Below are positions 1 through 11,204 of a stretch of DNA of 64,000 bases, piece after piece. The notes beneath the pieces are model-generated. The model saw only the letters and a list, made by a program, of their open reading frames with translations, made no database searches and was not told the origin of the DNA. A program made the translations under genes and the position numbers. This stretch comes from Spongilla lacustris (Eukaryota; Porifera; Demospongiae; Spongillida; Spongillidae): contig OX442425.1 of NCBI GenBank assembly GCA_949361645.1, positions 6,451,622-6,515,621 on the forward strand. Direction: 5' to 3'. The stretch's first letter is position 1. Every line of letters starts with the position of its first letter.

Positions 1-59
1 GAGAGGCTGATGTTAACAATGGAGATGATGAGCTATGACTGGACTTAGGGATACGAGGG

Positions 60-440
60 GTATGGCAACCTCAGGTGGAGGCATTATTTGATATCAAAGT
101 TCTATTGACACTGATGCTCCTTCTCATCGCACTTGTTCACCTGAAGTCTGGAGCTAAAGAGAAGACGAGGGTCTATGAGTAGGCTGTAGTTGAGAGGAGG
201 GGTAACTTTACACCAATAGTGCTGTAAGTGGATTGTTTGGTACACATGGAGGCCGAATACTTACTAAGGAGAATAGTAGCCAACCTGGCTCACAAATGGG
301 AAAAGCCCTATTCTCAAACATGTGGATATGTTAGGGCAAGACTGGCCTTTGCTATCATAAGGGTGACCAGGTTGTGTCTACATGTGTACATTGTAAGGGG
401 TTCACGAGTGAAGTGGAGGAGTGGACTTAGGATGGATGAT
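60..440 (+). mobile_element. 3' (C-terminal) remnant of a reverse-transcriptase-type retroelement
   Basis: Conceptual translation across frames gives a series of pieces that I recognise from a retroelement family common in marine invertebrates: VWQPQVEALFDI near 70-105, RGNFTPI near 198-218, YLLRRIVANLAHKWEKPYS near 255-315 and RGSRVKWRSG near 398-430. These lie in the C-terminal part of such proteins, after the reverse transcriptase. Several frame changes are needed to read them together, so the copy is dead. The element begins left of the window. Recognition is from memory of the family, not from a search. Confidence 0.6.
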
Positions 441-449
441 GGAGTACCT

Positions 450-1138
450 CTCATAGATTACTCATGCATATGTATCCTGGAAGAAATTTTAATTGTCGAA
501 TGTTATTGCTATAATTGTATTTATGTACTAAATTGGGGACCCCTCAACTAGTGCAAAAAGGTTTTACTGGGGACTAACACACCTTAAAGGTACTGCCAGA
601 AGTGTTAGAAATAGCCTCAGGTACTGCCTGACAAGCCAGAAACAAGAAAAGAGTAGCTGCTACTCACAATGACCAAGAAATAGCAAACTGCACCTATTTG
701 AACAAATATAGGCCAGCTGTGGTTTTAGCTACAATGACCAGAGGCGGCCCCAGCATCTACTGAGGGGAGGGGCCAAACACACGAGGGGCGCCAGAAAGGG
801 GTGTGGCTTACGATACTTCAACGTAACCGTTTGACTCTGGATTGTTGCTAATAATGCATGTGGTCGAGCGCTAAATTATGCTCCGCATGTTGTAGTCTCT
901 TTGTTGACGATAGTTTTAGGGATTGGGGGTGGGGGGAAGGGGGCGCCGTAGCCTGGCTTGGCCCCCCCCCCTCCGGCCGCCTATGATGACGTGAGATGAC
1001 ACCAAACATCAGGGCCAGGGTTGGATTTTTTAACTCAATAGACATGTTTTTAAAGTTAAATGAGGTAAATGTTTCGGAGTTCCATCATAGTAACTGATGT
1101 CTCTTCTAGTCTAAAGATGTCATTCCCTATACTGCCAG
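450..1138. other. non-coding stretch with repeat debris
   Basis: No supportable exon is seen. The C-run and CCGGCCGCC stretch near 955-985 and the GAGGCGGCCCC near 741 resemble transposon ends found elsewhere in the window. The minus-strand frame at 848-1045 is proline-rich and looks incidental. Confidence 0.4.
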
Positions 1139-1465
1139 TCACCCCCTCCATAGCTACTTACAGATCACCCCTCCTATGCTACTAACAGATCACCCCCTCC
1201 ATAGCTACTAACAGATCACCCCCTCCATAGCTACTAACAGATCACCCGCTCCATAGCTACTAACAGATCACCCCCTCCATAGCTACTAACAGATCACCCC
1301 CTCCATAGCTACTAACAGATCACCCCATCCATAGCTATTAACAGATCACCCCCTCCATAGCTATTAACAGATCACCCCCTCCATAGCTACTAACAGTTCA
1401 CCCCATCCATAGCTACTAACAGATCACCCCCTCCATAGCTACTAACAGATCATCCCCTCCATACA
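1139..1465. repeat. 26-bp minisatellite, about 12 copies
   Basis: A 26-base unit containing CAGATCACCCCCTCCATAGC is repeated head to tail about a dozen times with few substitutions (CCCATCC, CCCGCTCC, GCTATT variants). It lies just downstream of the second exon of minus-strand ankyrin gene D, so it is probably intronic. Confidence 0.9.
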
Positions 1466-1531
1466 GATTAATCAGATCACTGTTATGGTGAACAAATACA
1501 GCCATGTCTATTATAACAAACTACAAGATAC

Positions 1532-1630
1532 CTTATTTGTACTATTCAGATCAGCTCCTTTATCCAACAGAAGGCTCACCACTTCAATATGGCCGCTGTA
1601 GCAAGCAATGTGAAGAGGAGTGTCTTCCCA
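1532..1630 (-). CDS. gene D exon 2 (ankyrin repeat)
   Basis: This 99-base, 33-codon symmetric exon carries TPLHIA and a GADLNS turn, flanked by CTTTGTAG and GTATCT. Confidence 0.7.
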
Positions 1631-2780
1631 CTACAAAGAGAATGAATATGTTACGGCCCGACTTAAAGCCGGTAGCCTGATACATGTATATAAGCATTGC
1701 CTGCTTCGAAACTAGCAGGTCAGTCGATTTCAACAAAAGCCTAGAGGTGTAATGAAGGATAAGTACTCAATGGTAGCGTTTGTAGTAACAAGGTCTGGGG
1801 ATTAGTAGCTGTGTCACTTGCCAGCCTATGTTGCATTGACTAGGTGACTACATGTAGGTGTACATGTTTGTTCCGTGGTGACGTAAATTTTAATCGCCTG
1901 GCTAAATAATTCTGCTTCTTGTATGTCACATCAGTTGATATTTCCACGTGTCGAAAGTTGAATTTGATGATAAACAATATACACGAAAAATATTACATGT
2001 GTGCATGCACAGAAGAAACAATACAGTCGCCCTCCTGACTAAATGGCATGGACACATGTTTGCTATACATGCAGCATGGAATCAATAATCTTATATAGCT
2101 ACATCTATCGATCTTGATGCGTATATGTGGAGTACAGTGTACGTACATAGGCATAACTCTCTAACATGCAGGAACCGATGCTCAGTATATGGGCCGACAT
2201 GAACTAAATCGATTTTACTCCCCTGAGAAAAGTCACACCGCTTCATAACACAAGCCAGCTATGAATCCAGTGGAGAAAAACAGGTCTGGGCACAAGACAA
2301 GTACAAGCTTTTTTGTTCTTTACAAGCAGTCAGCCTGGCAACTTGAACAAAACATATAGAACTAATCGATTTTTTGTCTTCTAGTTTGATAGGAACAAAG
2401 AACTAAACTATCTGATATGTCCAGTACCCACATCATATACATGTACTTACATTACCTACATAAATTTCAAGTAGCATTATATACAATTTGCACTGTGAGA
2501 TGTGTATGTACATGTACATGTGTATCAATGTTATGTGTGTGTGGCTAGTTTGTTCTACTGTACAAGTACATGTACAGATATGACTGAACAACACATCTCC
2601 TCCACCAGAAGCTACTTACTATAAACATGTACACAACCCACTTACTTCTCCTCCACATTCATGAATGTCAACACCTCGCAGAGCTAGTAGACGTTTTACT
2701 TCTTCCAGGTCACCTTTCTCAGCAGCCAAGTACAATGATGGACTCTGGCGTTTTGCCATGCGTGCTTTTGCACTGATCAT
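1532..2780 (-). CDS. ankyrin-repeat protein gene D, 5' two exons (partial)
   Basis: Two minus-strand ankyrin exons are joined in phase 0: 2780-2646 (45 codons from an ATG) and 1630-1532 (33 codons). The first ends at a GTAAGT donor. The second follows a CTTTGTAG acceptor and ends at GTATCT. Spliced, they give about 78 aa with two ankyrin repeats. The first is a capping type (SLYLAAEKGDLEEVKRLL) and the second is canonical (DTPLHIACYSGHIEVVSLLL). No further exon is evident before the left edge, so the rest lies outside or is lost. The ATG at 2780 follows a possible TTGGTAG acceptor, so an extra upstream exon cannot be excluded. The gene points away from genes A-C and its exons are less like theirs than theirs are to each other. 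Confidence 0.65.
2646..2780 (-). CDS. gene D exon 1 (ankyrin cap)
   Basis: There are 45 codons beginning MISAKARMAKRQ and ending HECGGE before GTAAGT. The N-cap type repeat lacks the TPLH tetrapeptide. Confidence 0.6.
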
Positions 2781-3419
2781 CCCTACCAACAATAGGCTCT
2801 GAAATCTGTATATGTAATGGTCTCCAATTATATACATGTATGTGTACATATGAGCCAGTCACACATCATGAACTTCAATGAGGACCAGTCACACATCATA
2901 CCCTAATGGGCTTCAATTAGAACCAGTCTCATCACCATGGCTATGAGTTCAAATATCTATATGTACAAACATACTACATGTAATTCTGTGCTCCCGATCT
3001 CTTCCCTTGCACCATCAGGCATGTGATCAAATGCAAGAACGCCATGGGGTACAAAAATTAGCATACCAAAGCCCAGCCCCACCTACAATTCCACACAGTT
3101 CAAACTAGTCTCTCAGGATATTCCTTGAGCAGAAGCATATGTCACTGCTTTCATACACTTGTATACATGTATACACAGGGGCAAAGTGTTACCTAGGAAA
3201 CAAATACACATCTTTTTTATGTAGGACCAGTAATAAAGTCGGTGATATATAGGATTTGAAGTCAACAATAAGCAGTTTAAATGATATGGAAAATTGAAAT
3301 AGTCCTACATATGAATCTTTAGCACATCTGTAGGGAGTTTTCATCATCTGGTTTCCCGGCAGGCTTGTTACAGCACATACTATCTCATAGATAATGTTTT
3401 GTGGTCATAGTATATTTAA

Positions 3420-3991
3420 GGTAGTTCAGTAGTTGTAGCCATGCCTACACCTATTGCTAACACAACTACATCCAAGTCCCCAGCAGAAGGTGCACGGCTT
3501 GTGAAATAGACCCTGTTCTGCACAAATAAAAGCCCCATTGATCCACAATAACTCAGCATCTTGGGTTGAACTGATTCGGCTTGGCTTGTGCGCTTTACTG
3601 CAATGCAAAGCTGACTCTTTTGTATTTTGCCAAAGTTGTCGTTCCTTACCATCTGACCACAACTCACAAAACTTACTGATAGGTGTCAACTTATGCTTCT
3701 TTCCAGCTCGCTTAGAAGAGGGTAAGACACACATTTAGGCAACATAAGTAGCCTTATCCATGCCTCCATTGACTGAGGGTTGTCTAAAATGGCTCTGATT
3801 GCTTCTGCCAACACTTGGGCCAATGCAGGACAATCACGATGAGGGATGTGTTTGAGTGTTGGCCGTCGTAATTCTTTGAATAAAGGAGAAGAACAGAGAG
3901 ATGATGGGACTGGGTACCAGAACGAAGCATGAGCTTTAAGTTCCTGTTCTCTACAAGCACTCATGTGCAGTTTGTTTTGTGATTTGATCAA
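3420..3991 (-). mobile_element. degenerate retroelement, region N-terminal to reverse transcriptase
   Basis: Two overlapping minus-strand frames (3991-3686 and 3734-3426) together read like the segment that precedes reverse transcriptase in the same family as the 60-440 remnant. Recognisable are AWIRLLMLPKCV followed, one frame over, by GKKHKLTPISKFCELWSDG and DAELLWINGAFICAEQGLF. The frame change near 3720 and stops show decay. Confidence 0.5.
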
Positions 3992-6184
3992 TTAGAGACA
4001 GGTCATATTTTAATGACATTCATAATAGGTGGCAAAATTCTATATGGAACTTATTTCCATATGATGTGCCATTTTCGCGCTTGTAAAGAAATATGATCCA
4101 TTTTGTCAGTTACCAAGGTTCCACTTCAATACAGTGCATAACATGGTGTAAATTTTTTACATCACTTCTACATTTGAGTGGACTTTTTAAAAACTGGTTT
4201 TGGGTATCCAAAATCAAATTACGGAATATTGTTTATGCATCATCCGGCATTAAAAGTACAAAACCACAACTGCTCACGTGAGTTCCTGACTGCATAGCAC
4301 TTCATTTTCAGTAACTACCCTAAATAAGTTGTTTTTGATTTGGCAACTACGTGTAAGAAAGCCTTCAAAGTCAGAAGGTGAAAAAAAAAAATTCAGTCAT
4401 ACCAGTAATTATTCACAATCAATTTCCATCATAGATGGGATTATTGGGTCATGTATGTTGAAAATTGATTGTGGACCGCCTCTCTGTATCCGCCACTGCA
4501 GAAACGAATTAGGAGCAATGTCAGGGATTTACCGCTCCCACCCCCTACCCACCCCCTGGTTTGCCCCTAATTTGACTAATCCACCCCCTGGTTTACACAT
4601 GCCCTGTCAAAATAAAACTGCATTTAACAGTGCAGAGGGAAGACTTTTATTTTTGCCCAACCCCTATACATTTATATATTCCGAAACCCACCCCCTGTTG
4701 CAAACTTGGCCGTAAATCTCTGAGCATGTAAGCACCCATGCACTCAGGCCCGGCGCAAAGCCGCACCGCCCCAGAATGGGCATGTCTAACTATATGGGAG
4801 CGTCTTTAATATAGGCTAATCTAACAACTATACAGCGAGCATGTAACTATACGTTCGTCTGTCACGATCCCCATATTGCTTTAATTCAAGAACGAAACAG
4901 TGTAAAAGTTCAAAATAGTCTTTAATAGTTATCATTTGCTAGTGTATCAAATTCATAGCGGTTATCCGGACTGTTGTAAGCAGTAACTAATAACTTGAAT
5001 GTATGCATCTGCCTTATATTTGATAGGCCGGCTCTTGGACCCATGATGAATATAATTACTATCAATACCCCCAGTCGTGTGCGCATACGGTGTATTGTTC
5101 CTCAACGACGCATCGTTTAAAAGCGTTGCTTTGCATTCTTCATAATACAGGCGTCGGAAGAATTTAACCTGGGGATGGAGGCGGCTGATTTACAATGATA
5201 TCGTTCGTACACGCGACAGTGACATCGAGACAATATACTATCTCTGGTGATGCGTAAAATTGCATGCGTCACCTATGTGATTCCCACGATTGTTATCTAT
5301 GACTCACTTGACTGCATTTATACCTGCCAAGAGCTAGGTGGTTTTCAAACTGCAGGCTATATAGGTCCGCTTAAGATTTATGTAGCTGATGCCGCCCCTG
5401 GATATACTGTCCCTCTCCCCGGACTCTATAACCTAGGGTATATTGTCCCCCCCCCCTCCGCCCCCCGCTATAGTAGCACTACAAGGAGGGTGGGGTGGGG
5501 TGCCAAAATGGGAGAAGGGTGGGAGGTGGTCAATATAGCCTAGCTGGTTGTACTACAACTGTGGAGAGAAGAAAGTGAGGTGAGGGAGGTAAGAGGGAGG
5601 GTAGGAGGAGGAGGGAGGATAGGAGGAGGGACTCTACCGGAGGGTAGGAGGATGTACAGGGGACGAATGTTCATTGTTTGAAGTAGGTTATCTGAGTATG
5701 ATGCACATTTAAGTGGCTGATGTATCAAAGTAACAACTAAGCGCAAGTACAACTGAATCTGACGAAACTGACAGATGAAACACACCCATTTAAAATCCAC
5801 ATAAGCCTGGGAACAAGAACTTAACTGAGTGCAAGTGACTGCCTTCATTTCTACTACACTATCTATGGAATAATACGCCAAAAAAAAAATGCGCGCGCCC
5901 CTCCCCTCATCTATTATTCATGCGGACCCCCCCCCCCCCCCCCCTCCCCTCGCCGAATTCCTGAATCCGCCACTGGTGAGAGTCCTAACCGATCACGATA
6001 AGCGAGCGCGCGAGAACACGTACGAGTGCATATTGCGAGCGTCACTCAACAACCGATCTAAATTTACGGCCCGCTTAACGGCGCGCTGATGTGTACTTTC
6101 AATCGATCGCACGTACGTACGATTGCAAACAGTTCTGTTATAATCAGATTCAGATTATTATACTTTTGCGTGCGCTTTGATTAA
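3992..6184. other. non-coding, transposon debris and homopolymers
   Basis: No gene is supported. The stretch holds C-rich blocks (4535-4600, 5443-5470, 5930-5945) and two copies of ATCCGCCACTG (4487-4498, 5965-5975). That word is a common terminus of non-autonomous DNA transposons, so one or more degraded elements probably lie here. Confidence 0.35.
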
Positions 6185-6189
6185 TTGGA

Positions 6190-6640
6190 TGTCTACTATA
6201 AAGGGTCCTGGGTGTGGCCCCTACATGGAGGCGGAACAGGGTTAAAACATTTGAAGGGCCCCGGGTGTGACCTCTCACAAAAGGCAGAATGCATGGGGTT
6301 AATAGACTTGGGTGTGGTCAATCTTTTAGGGCAGAAAGGGGTTAAGAGGCTAAGGGTCCTGAGTGTGTGCAGAATGGGGTTAAGAGACTTAGCCGCCAAA
6401 AGGGTCCTGGGTATGGGCAGAATGGGGTTAATGGATATGAGCCACCAGAAGAGCCCTGGGTGTGGCCTATCTCTGAGGGCAGAATGGACTTTAACCCCAA
6501 AGCATCTCACTCACTGATCACACCCATGGGACCTACATGTATGTGCTGCAGAGTTCATTAACCCCAAAGCATCTCACTCACTGACCACACCCATGGGCTG
6601 CAGAGTTCACTAACCCCTAACATTCTTACACTCAAATATT
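6190..6640. repeat. imperfect tandem repeat block
   Basis: Words such as GGGTCCTGGGTGTGG and GGGCAGAATGGGGTTAA recur at 30-70 base spacing from 6205 to 6430. A second block containing ACCCCAAAGCATCTCACTCA occurs twice (about 6492 and 6560). The open frames here are side effects of the repeats. Confidence 0.6.
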
Positions 6641-6929
6641 ACCGTATTGTACATGTAGAAGAGTATGGAATTTCATATATGCAGTACACAACAACAAAAA
6701 TTAAAGTACAGTCAGTTCCTAGCTCTTGCACATCCATGGCCTATGCTATTTATACAACTACTCCAAATTTGGTTCAAATTCATAAGGTGTACTGTTACCT
6801 GCTTCTACTACGTCCGATTGATCTATGCTTCTACTGCTCGGAGGTGGATGGTATGGTGATGGTAATGGTGAAGGTGTTTTAGACCAGGATGAATATGTAC
6901 GTGTACAAGGTGAAAAGTCCCTAGTGGGA

Positions 6930-7615
6930 TTGGGTCAGTGGCTGATTCTGGCTGTGTTACTGTGGCTGGTACTGGCTGTGTTACTGTGGCTGATACTGGC
7001 TGTGTTACTGTGGCTGATTCTGGCTGTGTTACTGTGGCTGGTACTGGCTATGTTACTGTGGCTGGTACTGGCTGTGTTACTGTGGCTGGTACTGGCTGTG
7101 TTACTGTGGCTGGTACTGGCTATGTTACTGTGGCTGGTACTGGCTGTGTTACTGTGGCTGGTATTGGCTGTGTCACTGTGGCTGGTACTGGCTGTGTTAC
7201 TGTGGCTGGTACTGTGGCTGGTACTGGCTGTGTTACTGTGGCTGGTACTGGCTGTGTTACTGTGGCTGGTACTGGCTGTGTTACTGTGGCTGGTACTGGC
7301 TATGTTACTGTGGCTGGTACTGGCTGTGTCACTGTGGCTGGTACTGGCTGTGTTACTGTGGCTGGTACTGGCTGTGTTACTGTGGCTGGTACTGGCTGTG
7401 TTACTGTGGCTGGTACTGGCTGTGTTACTGTGGCTGGTACTGTGGCTGGTACTGGCTGTGTTACTGTGGCTGGTACTGGCTGTGTTACTGTGGCTGGTAC
7501 TGGCTGTGTTACTGTGGCTGGTACTGGCTGTGTTACTGTGGCTGGTACTGGCTATGTTACTGTGGCTGGTACTGGCTGTGTCACTGTGGCTGGTACTGGC
7601 TGTGATACTGTGGCT
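6930..7615. repeat. 24-bp minisatellite, about 28 copies, with higher-order structure
   Basis: A 24-base unit containing TGTGTTACTGTGGCTGGTAC is repeated almost perfectly. Two half-units of 12 bases (near 7207 and 7440) divide the array into blocks of about 228 bases carrying the same order of variants. The unit length is a multiple of three and contains no stop in several frames, so long open frames appear on both strands. I see no sign that they are genes. Confidence 0.92.
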
Positions 7616-8935
7616 TTGCCTTGGCATTGCCAGTCTTTGCCTTAGCAGCAAGCTTTTCCCCTGGAAATGTGCCATATACCCATCACTTATATTAAAGTTG
7701 TTAATCAACACTAACGTTTTGGGATCGGGGCTGTTACCAGCTGTTTCCATATTTGCTGCAGTATGGATGCATTATACCCTGTAGCGCTGTTGTATTGTTG
7801 CAATTTCAACAGCTGTTTCAGCTTCCCCTGTAGGTACTCTTTTTCAGGACGCTCTTTGCTCCTAATAAATCTGGATCGATTGCATGGTTTGTGGTAAGTA
7901 AGCTTGTTTACCTGAACCCACAATGTCTCCATACATGTACATGTAGTAAAGCGTCTTGGCCCACAGTACCATCCATCCCGCCCTCGCTGTTGACGATAAT
8001 GGCTCTATCAGACGCCGCATCCTTGTTTCGCGCGCGCCACCGTATTTATATCAGATAGTAGAGCTCTATATAGATGTGTTCATCGTTAAACAAAATCTAT
8101 TAATATGTCTTATATCGAACCTGTCTCCATAGAGCCGTTAGAGCGCCGTTCTTAAAGACATCGCTGAAGTTGTACGCTATAAGCACTGCTCGGCTGCATT
8201 ACATACGAGTGTTCGCTATAAGCACATGCGCATTCGGTGAATGACAGGCGCATGATTGGTTAACGGTGTTGAAGAAACGCGGGACTCGTACAATATGGAA
8301 TGCATATGCGTATGCATCAAAGCACGTTTTAACTTTACATTATGTTCACATAAGGGAGTAGGCCTACCCTTATTAGGTAGAAAATTACCTCGTAGCGCAA
8401 GGTAATTTTCTACGTTGGTAGAGCACTGCAACTTTATATTGACGCATACTGTATATACCCCCTGCCGATCTCTAAACTAATATATAATGATCAGCAGTGG
8501 GAGGTAGTCGGCACTCGCACTTTCAACATGTACACGCCACATAAACTTAAAGCGAGGCGTCTCAATACACGTGTCCCACCAGTGGGTGTGGCGTAACATT
8601 GTACCTGAGAAGCACTACTGTTTGATGCAAGCAACCTTCCATATAGGCCTATGGGGGCCGAATGCTGCCTATGTTATCGTACATGCAGATCACTATCTAT
8701 CAGTATGCCCCGATCGCTTACCTAGAAGGTATGTAGGAGCTGAAATGGTGTACGCGCCCCGTAGGAGTTGAATTAAGTAGCTAGGAGTTCGCAGTAGGAG
8801 TTTACAATAATTAAGTGCACGTGAACAAAATTGAACAGTAACAGATACGGAACGTGACAACGTCCATTCGACTAATTGTTCTAAGACATTGTGATAATCT
8901 ATTATCAGATTGATTTGACATAACACTCACAGTAA
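7616..8935. other. stretch without a recognised gene
   Basis: A 73-codon minus-strand frame (7932-7711) has a lysine/glutamine-rich composition (KQLLKLQQYNSATGYN) but no recognised domain or clear splice sites. The rest looks non-coding, with an inverted repeat around TTAGGTAGAAAATTACCT (8374) and GGTAATTTTCTAC (8401). I would have expected the missing last exons of the TGS1-like gene here, but do not see them. Confidence 0.3.
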
Positions 8936-8938
8936 CAC

Positions 8939-8940
<2 letters not shown>

Positions 8941-9003
<63 letters not shown>

Positions 9004-9004
9004 A
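8941..9004. repeat. (CA)n microsatellite at a splice donor
   Basis: About 30 CA units. On the minus strand this is (GT)n starting directly at the donor of the TGS1-like exon 9100-9006, so the first bases of that intron are the microsatellite. Confidence 0.95.
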
Positions 9005-9005
9005 C

Positions 9006-9100
9006 AGAGGATATCCATCCAGAGCTATCATGGTTTTGATCTTTGCAGTGTTATAAGCAGGTCCCCCCCAGGGAGGGCTAAGGAACACCACATCCACAGA
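9006..9100 (-). CDS. TGS1-like exon with SPPWGGPAY
   Basis: A 95-base exon follows CCTGCAG and ends CCTCT before GTGTGT. It carries methyltransferase motif IV (FLSPPWGG) and the following IKTMIALDGY helix. Confidence 0.75.
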
Positions 9101-9156
9101 CTGCAGGAAATAACAATATGATAAGGTAATGGGGAAAATGGCAAAGCATAAATCAC

Positions 9157-9281
9157 CTGGAGGTGGGGCATTATATGGAAGGAAGTAGTCTCCCACAATA
9201 AACTCAATACGATCAGCAACTCCGTACGTCTCAGCATTTTTCACAGTACAGGCTATCTTCACAGAATGTCCATCGCTATGA
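9157..9281 (-). CDS. TGS1-like exon with frame break
   Basis: A 125-base exon follows TATTGTAG. It starts RVIAMDI in the incoming frame, but the downstream NAETYGVADRIEF segment is read in another frame. Four bases are missing against the family between them. In the incoming frame a TGA follows at once. Confidence 0.7.
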
Positions 9282-9345
9282 CTACAATACACCACACAGC
9301 ATGTTAGGACCACACAGTGGATGGGCTTCAAATGGAATGACTCAC

Positions 9346-9483
9346 CTCTTTCACATGTGAAGGCAAACTGGATGGCGTTACTCCCCACACCACAGAAGGC
9401 ATCAACTACAAGATCACAGCGACACCTCTCTGCAATACATGTATGCTGAGCGATCATCTCTGGAGTGCAACTAAACAAACCCT
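9346..9483 (-). CDS. TGS1-like exon with SAM-binding motif I
   Basis: A 138-base exon ends AAAGAG before GTGAGT. VVDAFCGVGSN is the S-adenosylmethionine loop. FSCTPEMIAQH matches the segment just before it in TGS1. Confidence 0.8.
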
Positions 9484-9662
9484 CTGTGTGTGTGTGTGAT
9501 GTGTGGGATATTTAAGCTTCAATACATGTACCACAGGCTCTATACACCCAGATACATGTACACTCCTACAGCCACCCCCCCCCCCCCCCCAAATTTTTTT
9601 TTTGGATGCATATCACACCTCTCTCACCTATACAGATACACATCTCTCTTTCTCACCCTTAC

Positions 9663-9709
9663 CACTGTCCAGGTGTATCCCATTGTTAAATCTTGAGAAC
9701 AGCCTGTAT
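9663..9709 (-). CDS. TGS1-like exon YRLFSRF
   Basis: A 47-base exon between TCTCACAG and GTAAGG encodes the YRLFSRF...GI..D segment diagnostic of the start of the TGS1 catalytic domain. It joins the next exon in phase (GAG across the junction). Confidence 0.7.
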
Positions 9710-10364
9710 CTGTGAGATTGGGTGTGTCCTGGGGGCGTGTCAGTAGCAATAACCAAAAGTCCAAATGTTTCCCAGCATGGATGAAGACATCACCACCACC
9801 TGAAGGGTTATATACACCTCTAATCGTCACTATATAAAGTTATGCAGTAAACAAGTGGTTATGGGACCAACGGTTGCCATGGCAATGCATCATCACAGCT
9901 TATATAGCTGGAATCTCACTAGCTCAGCTGCCCTTCACAGTGATTGGCTAAAATCCAAAAGAACTACAGGTAATTTGGCTGGCATTTCACAAAAGATTAA
10001 CTAATCAAAAAAGGGTTGGGACATCATTTGTAATCGCCACGATAAATTGAACAATACTCACACAGAATCATGGAAACATGTACATGTACACATGAATCAT
10101 AATTGTGTTCAAAGTGTTGATAACATTTAGACCCCTCCCACAAACTATGCTCCTCCCACTAGCACCAGAGGTAGCTGACAATGGACCACTCCCCCAGTCC
10201 TCTTACCTCTTGTTTTGGAGGTGTCTTTTGGATATATGTATACAGCCCTTCTGATTGCTCCTCATGTACCCCTTCCCCTTCCTGGACATCCCTCTTCTTC
10301 TTCCATTACCTCATAGGCTACACAATATGTAAACATTAACTAAAATAACTACTCAATGGCTTAC

Positions 10365-10445
10365 TTGCTTGGGCCTGCCTCTATTGGAATGGGGGTAGTG
10401 GGGCACCACCCTCTGCTCCTCCTCCCCATCCTGTTCCTCCTCCTT
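10365..10445 (-). CDS. candidate acidic exon
   Basis: Twenty-seven codons lie between TTTCGTAG and GTAAGC, starting KEEEQDGEEEQ and ending RGRPKQ. The acidic composition fits a TGS1 N-terminal region, but this could also be the tail of the helicase locus or a chance frame. Confidence 0.35.
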
Positions 10446-10531
10446 CTACGAAACAGAGAGGAACATATACTCCCAAACACTTATACATGTATGCCCCTCA
10501 CAATATCACTACACAGGGGACAGGAATTTAC

Positions 10532-10626
10532 CATATCCAGGGAGGTACATGTACAATTTACTGAGATGTTCAAGGAGGGTTGTGGCCAGACCATTGGTAC
10601 GTGGTTCACACCCTAACACAGGCAAC
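10532..10626 (-). pseudogene. helicase exon after motif III
   Basis: Between CTGCAG and GTAAAT, the frame LPVLGCEPRTNGLATTLLEH resembles the segment that follows the GDPxQL motif in UPF1-type helicases (hydrophobic stretch, then SL.ERL). Its phase does not match the donor of the preceding exon at 11205, which is one more break in this locus. Confidence 0.5.
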
Positions 10627-10696
10627 CTGCAGTGATGTGAGCAGATCACACTTACATGTACTGTAGCCACTAACCCAATGAAATGAAACTATCCAC

Positions 10697-10996
10697 AGCC
10701 TCTCCCCACCCTCCCTCCACTGCCTCTCCCCACCCTCCCTCCACTGCCTCTCCCCACCCTCCCTCCACTGCCTCTCCCCACCCTCCCTCCACTCCCTCTC
10801 CCCACCCTCCCTCCACTGCCTCTCCCCACCCTCCCTCCACTGCCTCTCCCCACCCTCCCTCCACTGCCTCTCCCCACCCTCCCTCCACTCCCTCTCCCCA
10901 CCCTCCCTCCACTCCCTCTCCCCACCCTCCCTCCACTGCCTCTCCCCACCCTCCCTCCACTGCCTCTCCCCACCCTCCCTCCACTGCCTCTCCACA
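10697..10996. repeat. 24-bp minisatellite, about 12 copies
   Basis: The unit contains CTCTCCCCACCCTCCCTCCA. It is pyrimidine-rich on the plus strand and lies in the intron between two helicase exons. All frames are open because the unit is 24 bases, which explains the long overlapping frames here. Confidence 0.92.
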
Positions 10997-11204
10997 CTCT
11001 CTCCCTTCCATTGCCTCTCCCTCTATCCCTTCCACCCAATGTCCCTTCCTCCTATTACATGCACTTTGACTACTGACAATACACACATTCATAAGCACAA
11101 GCCACACCCACCTCACCCAAGCAGGGTCTCCCACCATCACCACCTTCAGAAGCCACACCACCTCTGTCCCACCATCACCCCATCACTAGCCACACCCACC
11201 TCAC

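Larger units (their letters stand above)
9006..10445 (-). pseudogene. TGS1: trimethylguanosine synthase (TGS1)-like gene, broken and truncated
   Basis: TGS1 converts m7G caps of snRNAs and snoRNAs to trimethylguanosine in nucleus and Cajal bodies. The catalytic core is readable on the minus strand in four exons: 9709-9663 (YRLFSRFNNGIHLDS), 9483-9346 (FSCTPEMIAQH and the SAM-binding VVDAFCGVGSNAIQFA), 9281-9157 (RVIAMDI, then NAETYGVADRIEFIVGDYF) and 9100-9006 (VDVVFLSPPWGGPAY, the substrate-side SPPW motif). All have GT..AG borders and the first three join in phase. An exon at 10445-10365, acidic like TGS1 N-terminal regions, may belong. Odd points: a 4-base deletion relative to the family at about 9265 shifts frame, the junction of the last two exons does not restore it, and the last catalytic segment and C-terminus are missing. 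It is an unprocessed pseudogene or a region with assembly indels. Confidence 0.75.

Noticed and set aside
1139..1465. Regularly spaced repeats resembling a CRISPR array
   Set aside because: Units are contiguous with no unique spacers, and the sequence is eukaryotic.
5540..5881. 113-codon minus-strand frame
   Set aside because: Low-complexity proline/serine end and no recognised domain or splice context.
6825..7784. 319-codon plus-strand frame rich in LAVLLWLV, like a membrane protein
   Set aside because: It is the translation of the 24-bp minisatellite; the other strand and other frames are equally open.
8811..9005. Frame ending in a long CVCVCV run
   Set aside because: Read-through of the (CA)n microsatellite.
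10606..11161. Glycine/glutamate- and proline-rich frames of 116-163 codons
   Set aside because: Products of the 24-bp CTCTCCCCACC repeat, which lies in an intron of the helicase locus.
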